A stretch of DNA of 15,232 bases from Acholeplasmataceae bacterium UBA6235. Its GTDB lineage: Bacteria; Bacillota_I; Bacilli_A; Acholeplasmatales; UBA5453. The stretch is from positions 1 through 15,232 of the forward strand of contig DJWH01000079.1 in the NCBI GenBank assembly GCA_002441525.1, read 5' to 3'. The translations under genes and the position numbers were made by a program. Position 1 is the first letter of the stretch. Every line of letters begins with the position of its first letter. Under the pieces are notes generated by a model, which saw only the letters and a list, made by a program, of their open reading frames with translations, was not told the DNA's origin and searched no databases. Shown piece after piece: positions 13,887 to 15,232 of the stretch.

Positions 13887-13892
13887 ATTATA
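13887..13892 (-). promoter_or_regulatory. mnmE promoter -10
   Basis: TATAAT on the minus strand at 13892-13887, with no clear -35 (TTATTT at 13914-13909 is the closest). It lies between the mgtC-side terminator and mnmE. Confidence 0.55.
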
Positions 13893-13911
13893 CAACATTC
13901 ACCCCTAAAAA

Positions 13912-13938
13912 TAAGAAAAAAACGCAGTTTTGCGTTTC
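13912..13938 (-). terminator. Terminator of the ttcA-mgtC transcript
   Basis: Minus-strand AAACGCA (13937-13931) pairs with TGCGTTT (13926-13920) around a 4-base loop, followed by a U-rich tail from 13919 downward. It follows the MgtC-type gene ending at 13953. Confidence 0.85.
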
Positions 13939-13952
13939 TCTCATATAGATTA

Positions 13953-14492
13953 TTATGCGTGACGTCGCTTGTCGTCGTCTTCGATGTCGATTTCACTTTC
14001 AAGGAAATCGTGGTGTACGTGTGGAATGAATGGGTTGATTCCGCGTTTGATATCTCTTAAATATATAAACAGTACCAAGAATGTGCCAAAAATAATGGAC
14101 GTAAAATAGTATCCTGATCCAGCGACCAATCCCATCATTGCTGTTGCCCAAATGGTTGCAGCTGTGGTTAAACCAATGATGGTTTTTCCACCTTTCATGA
14201 TAACCCCTGCGCCGATGAAACCGACGCCTGGTAAAACTTGTGCAATCAGTCTTTGGTTATCGGCAGATGAGTCTCCGCCTTGTGCTTTATACATGTAGAT
14301 TTGAACAATCCCAATCACTGCGGTACTCATTGCAATTAAAATATGCGCGGAAATCCCTGCAGATTTGCCAATATTTTGTCTTTCTAATCCAATCATAAAT
14401 CCAAAAAAGAGCGCAATCGCCATTGGAAATACGACTGTAAGCCAAAATTCGCCACTTTGAAACACTTGTAATTCAATTTCGAACGGTGTCAT
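13953..14492 (-). CDS. mgtC: MgtC/SapB-family membrane protein
   Basis: A 179-aa membrane protein of the MgtC/SapB family. The hallmark sequence is present: GFMIGLERQ near 31-39, KSAGISAHILIAMSTAV (43-59), then AQVLPGVGFIGAGVIMKGGKTIIGLTTAATIWATA (84-118). About five membrane segments fall between residues 18 and 145. After residue 145 there is only a short charged tail with His and Glu; the C-terminal ACT-like domain of Salmonella MgtC is absent, as in the short SapB type. MgtC proteins affect membrane ATP synthase and survival in low Mg2+, but functions differ, so the role here is not known. The ATG overlaps the stop of the ttcA-like gene (ATGA), meaning coupled translation. Confidence 0.87.
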   Translation of the reverse strand: MTPFEIELQVFQSGEFWLTVVFPMAIALFFGFMIGLERQNIGKSAGISAHILIAMSTAVIGIVQIYMYKAQGGDSSADNQRLIAQVLPGVGFIGAGVIMKGGKTIIGLTTAATIWATAMMGLVAGSGYYFTSIIFGTFLVLFIYLRDIKRGINPFIPHVHHDFLESEIDIEDDDKRRHA

Positions 14493-15232
14493 TTTTCTTT
14501 GTTCCTTTCCTCATAGATTTCATTAAAATCGTATTTTTTGTCTTCGTATTGATAGCCCAATACGGCATTTAAATTGACATTTTCTGCTGCTTTGAAAATC
14601 GATTGATCGACTTCCGGATGAATCTTTCTCATGTCAGCGATGAGGTTTTTAATCTCTCTGCGCTTCGATGATGTTTTGCTTGCAACCACGGTACAACCAC
14701 AGTTCATGGATTGAATACCATTGGTCTTGGTGAATCTTAAGATATCCGCTTCTTTGATATAGAACAGTGGTCTAATCAACTCGATATCTTCGAAGTTATC
14801 AGCGGTGATTTTCGGTACCATGGTTTTGAATTGTCCACCATATAAAACATTGAGCATGGTGGTTTCAATGACGTCATCAAAATGATGTCCTAGTGCTAAT
14901 TTATTACAGCCCAATTCTTGTGCAGCGTTGTATAAAAATCCGCGACGCATTCTTGCACACATATAGCATGGATTGTCTGAAGCAATCTTGCCTGCAACTG
15001 CGAATACATTGGATTTTTTAATGACCAATGGGATGTTTAAGTATTTACAGTTAGACTCTAATAAGGCTAGGTTGATGGGTGCGAACCCAGGGTCCATAGC
15101 GAGATAAACCACGTCAAACTTAACGATGGAGTGTCTATGTAATTCTTGAAATAGTTTCGCCATCAACAAGGAATCTTTACCACCCGATATACCAACAGCG
15201 ACTTTATCGCCTTCTTCAACCAGCTTGTAATC
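14489..15232 (-). CDS. TtcA-like PP-loop tRNA thiolase (5' end outside window)
   Basis: The C-terminal 247 residues of a PP-loop ATP pyrophosphatase. The frame is open to the window edge and shows ISGGKDS (visible residues 15-21), the ATP-binding PP-loop; an internal ATG further in is not the start. Two cysteine groups follow: CYMC (visible 89-92), then RMRRGFLY, and C-x-C (visible 178-180, CGC). The first with a later cysteine is the pattern used for the iron-sulphur cluster of TtcA-type enzymes that thiolate C32 of tRNA; the CGC near the C-terminus is my candidate for the third ligand. HHFDDVIETT is typical. TtcA is more likely than TilS, which lacks the cysteines. The missing N-terminus should be short, so most of the protein is visible. 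It overlaps the mgtC start. Confidence 0.85.
   Translation of the reverse strand, partial: DYKLVEEGDKVAVGISGGKDSLLMAKLFQELHRHSIVKFDVVYLAMDPGFAPINLALLESNCKYLNIPLVIKKSNVFAVAGKIASDNPCYMCARMRRGFLYNAAQELGCNKLALGHHFDDVIETTMLNVLYGGQFKTMVPKITADNFEDIELIRPLFYIKEADILRFTKTNGIQSMNCGCTVVASKTSSKRREIKNLIADMRKIHPEVDQSIFKAAENVNLNAVLGYQYEDKKYDFNEIYEERNKEK

Noticed and set aside
1..15232. CRISPR arrays, insertion sequences, tRNA or rRNA genes, or defence genes.
   Set aside because: No regular repeats, transposase, or clover-leaf pattern seen in the short intergenic gaps; the gene content is almost all housekeeping.

Overview
The window looks like ordinary chromosome from a low-GC, Gram-positive-type bacterium (Bacillota or a close relative). 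The DNA is moderately AT-rich, Shine-Dalgarno sites are strong AGGAGG types, promoters are sigma-A-like and often carry an extended -10. The gene order rpoE-pyrG-fba and dnaX-ybaB-recR is typical of Bacillota. TGA is used as a stop (ttcA-like gene and the 92-aa membrane gene) and tryptophan is TGG, so this is not a TGA=Trp Mycoplasma. An Acholeplasma- or Izemoplasma-like relative is my best guess, but that is inference from the general look of the proteins.

Layout. Positions 1-2270 (+): the 3' end of ftsH overlaps rqcP (S4-domain ribosome quality-control factor); a terminator, a new promoter and lysS follow. Positions 2283-3700 (-): a uracil permease gene behind a PyrR-type attenuator. Positions 3721-4365 (-): an unrecognised 183-aa gene with its own promoter and terminator. 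Positions 4432-5942 (+): a YhhN-family membrane protein and a secreted ferritin-like DUF2202 protein. Positions 5958-9220 (-): rpoE (RNA polymerase delta), pyrG (CTP synthase) behind what looks like a CTP-sensing attenuator, and fba (class II aldolase), each with its own promoter. Positions 9226-12514 (-): the dnaX-ybaB-recR operon continuing into a 92-aa membrane protein and a DUF1934/YwiB-like protein. Positions 12517-13892 (-): mnmE. Positions 13912-15232 (-): an MgtC-family membrane protein overlapping a TtcA-like PP-loop tRNA thiolase that runs off the window.

The most informative non-coding content is two separate pyrimidine-sensing leaders. The permease leader has a hairpin with a CNGNGA hexaloop, the PyrR-binding signature, whose 5' arm is also needed for an antiterminator that would disrupt the following terminator. 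The pyrG leader is predicted to start at GGGC and runs into a terminator whose 5' arm is pyrimidine-rich. This is the arrangement known from Bacillus subtilis pyrG, where low CTP causes reiterative G addition and antitermination. Together they would tie uracil import to UMP/UTP level and CTP synthesis to CTP level.

The window is mostly housekeeping: there is no mobile element, CRISPR array, tRNA, rRNA or clearly foreign gene cluster, and no gene-free stretch longer than about 225 bases. The genuine unknowns are the 183-aa protein, the 92-aa membrane protein in the recR operon, and short palindromes on the yhhN-like, fba and dnaX promoters.
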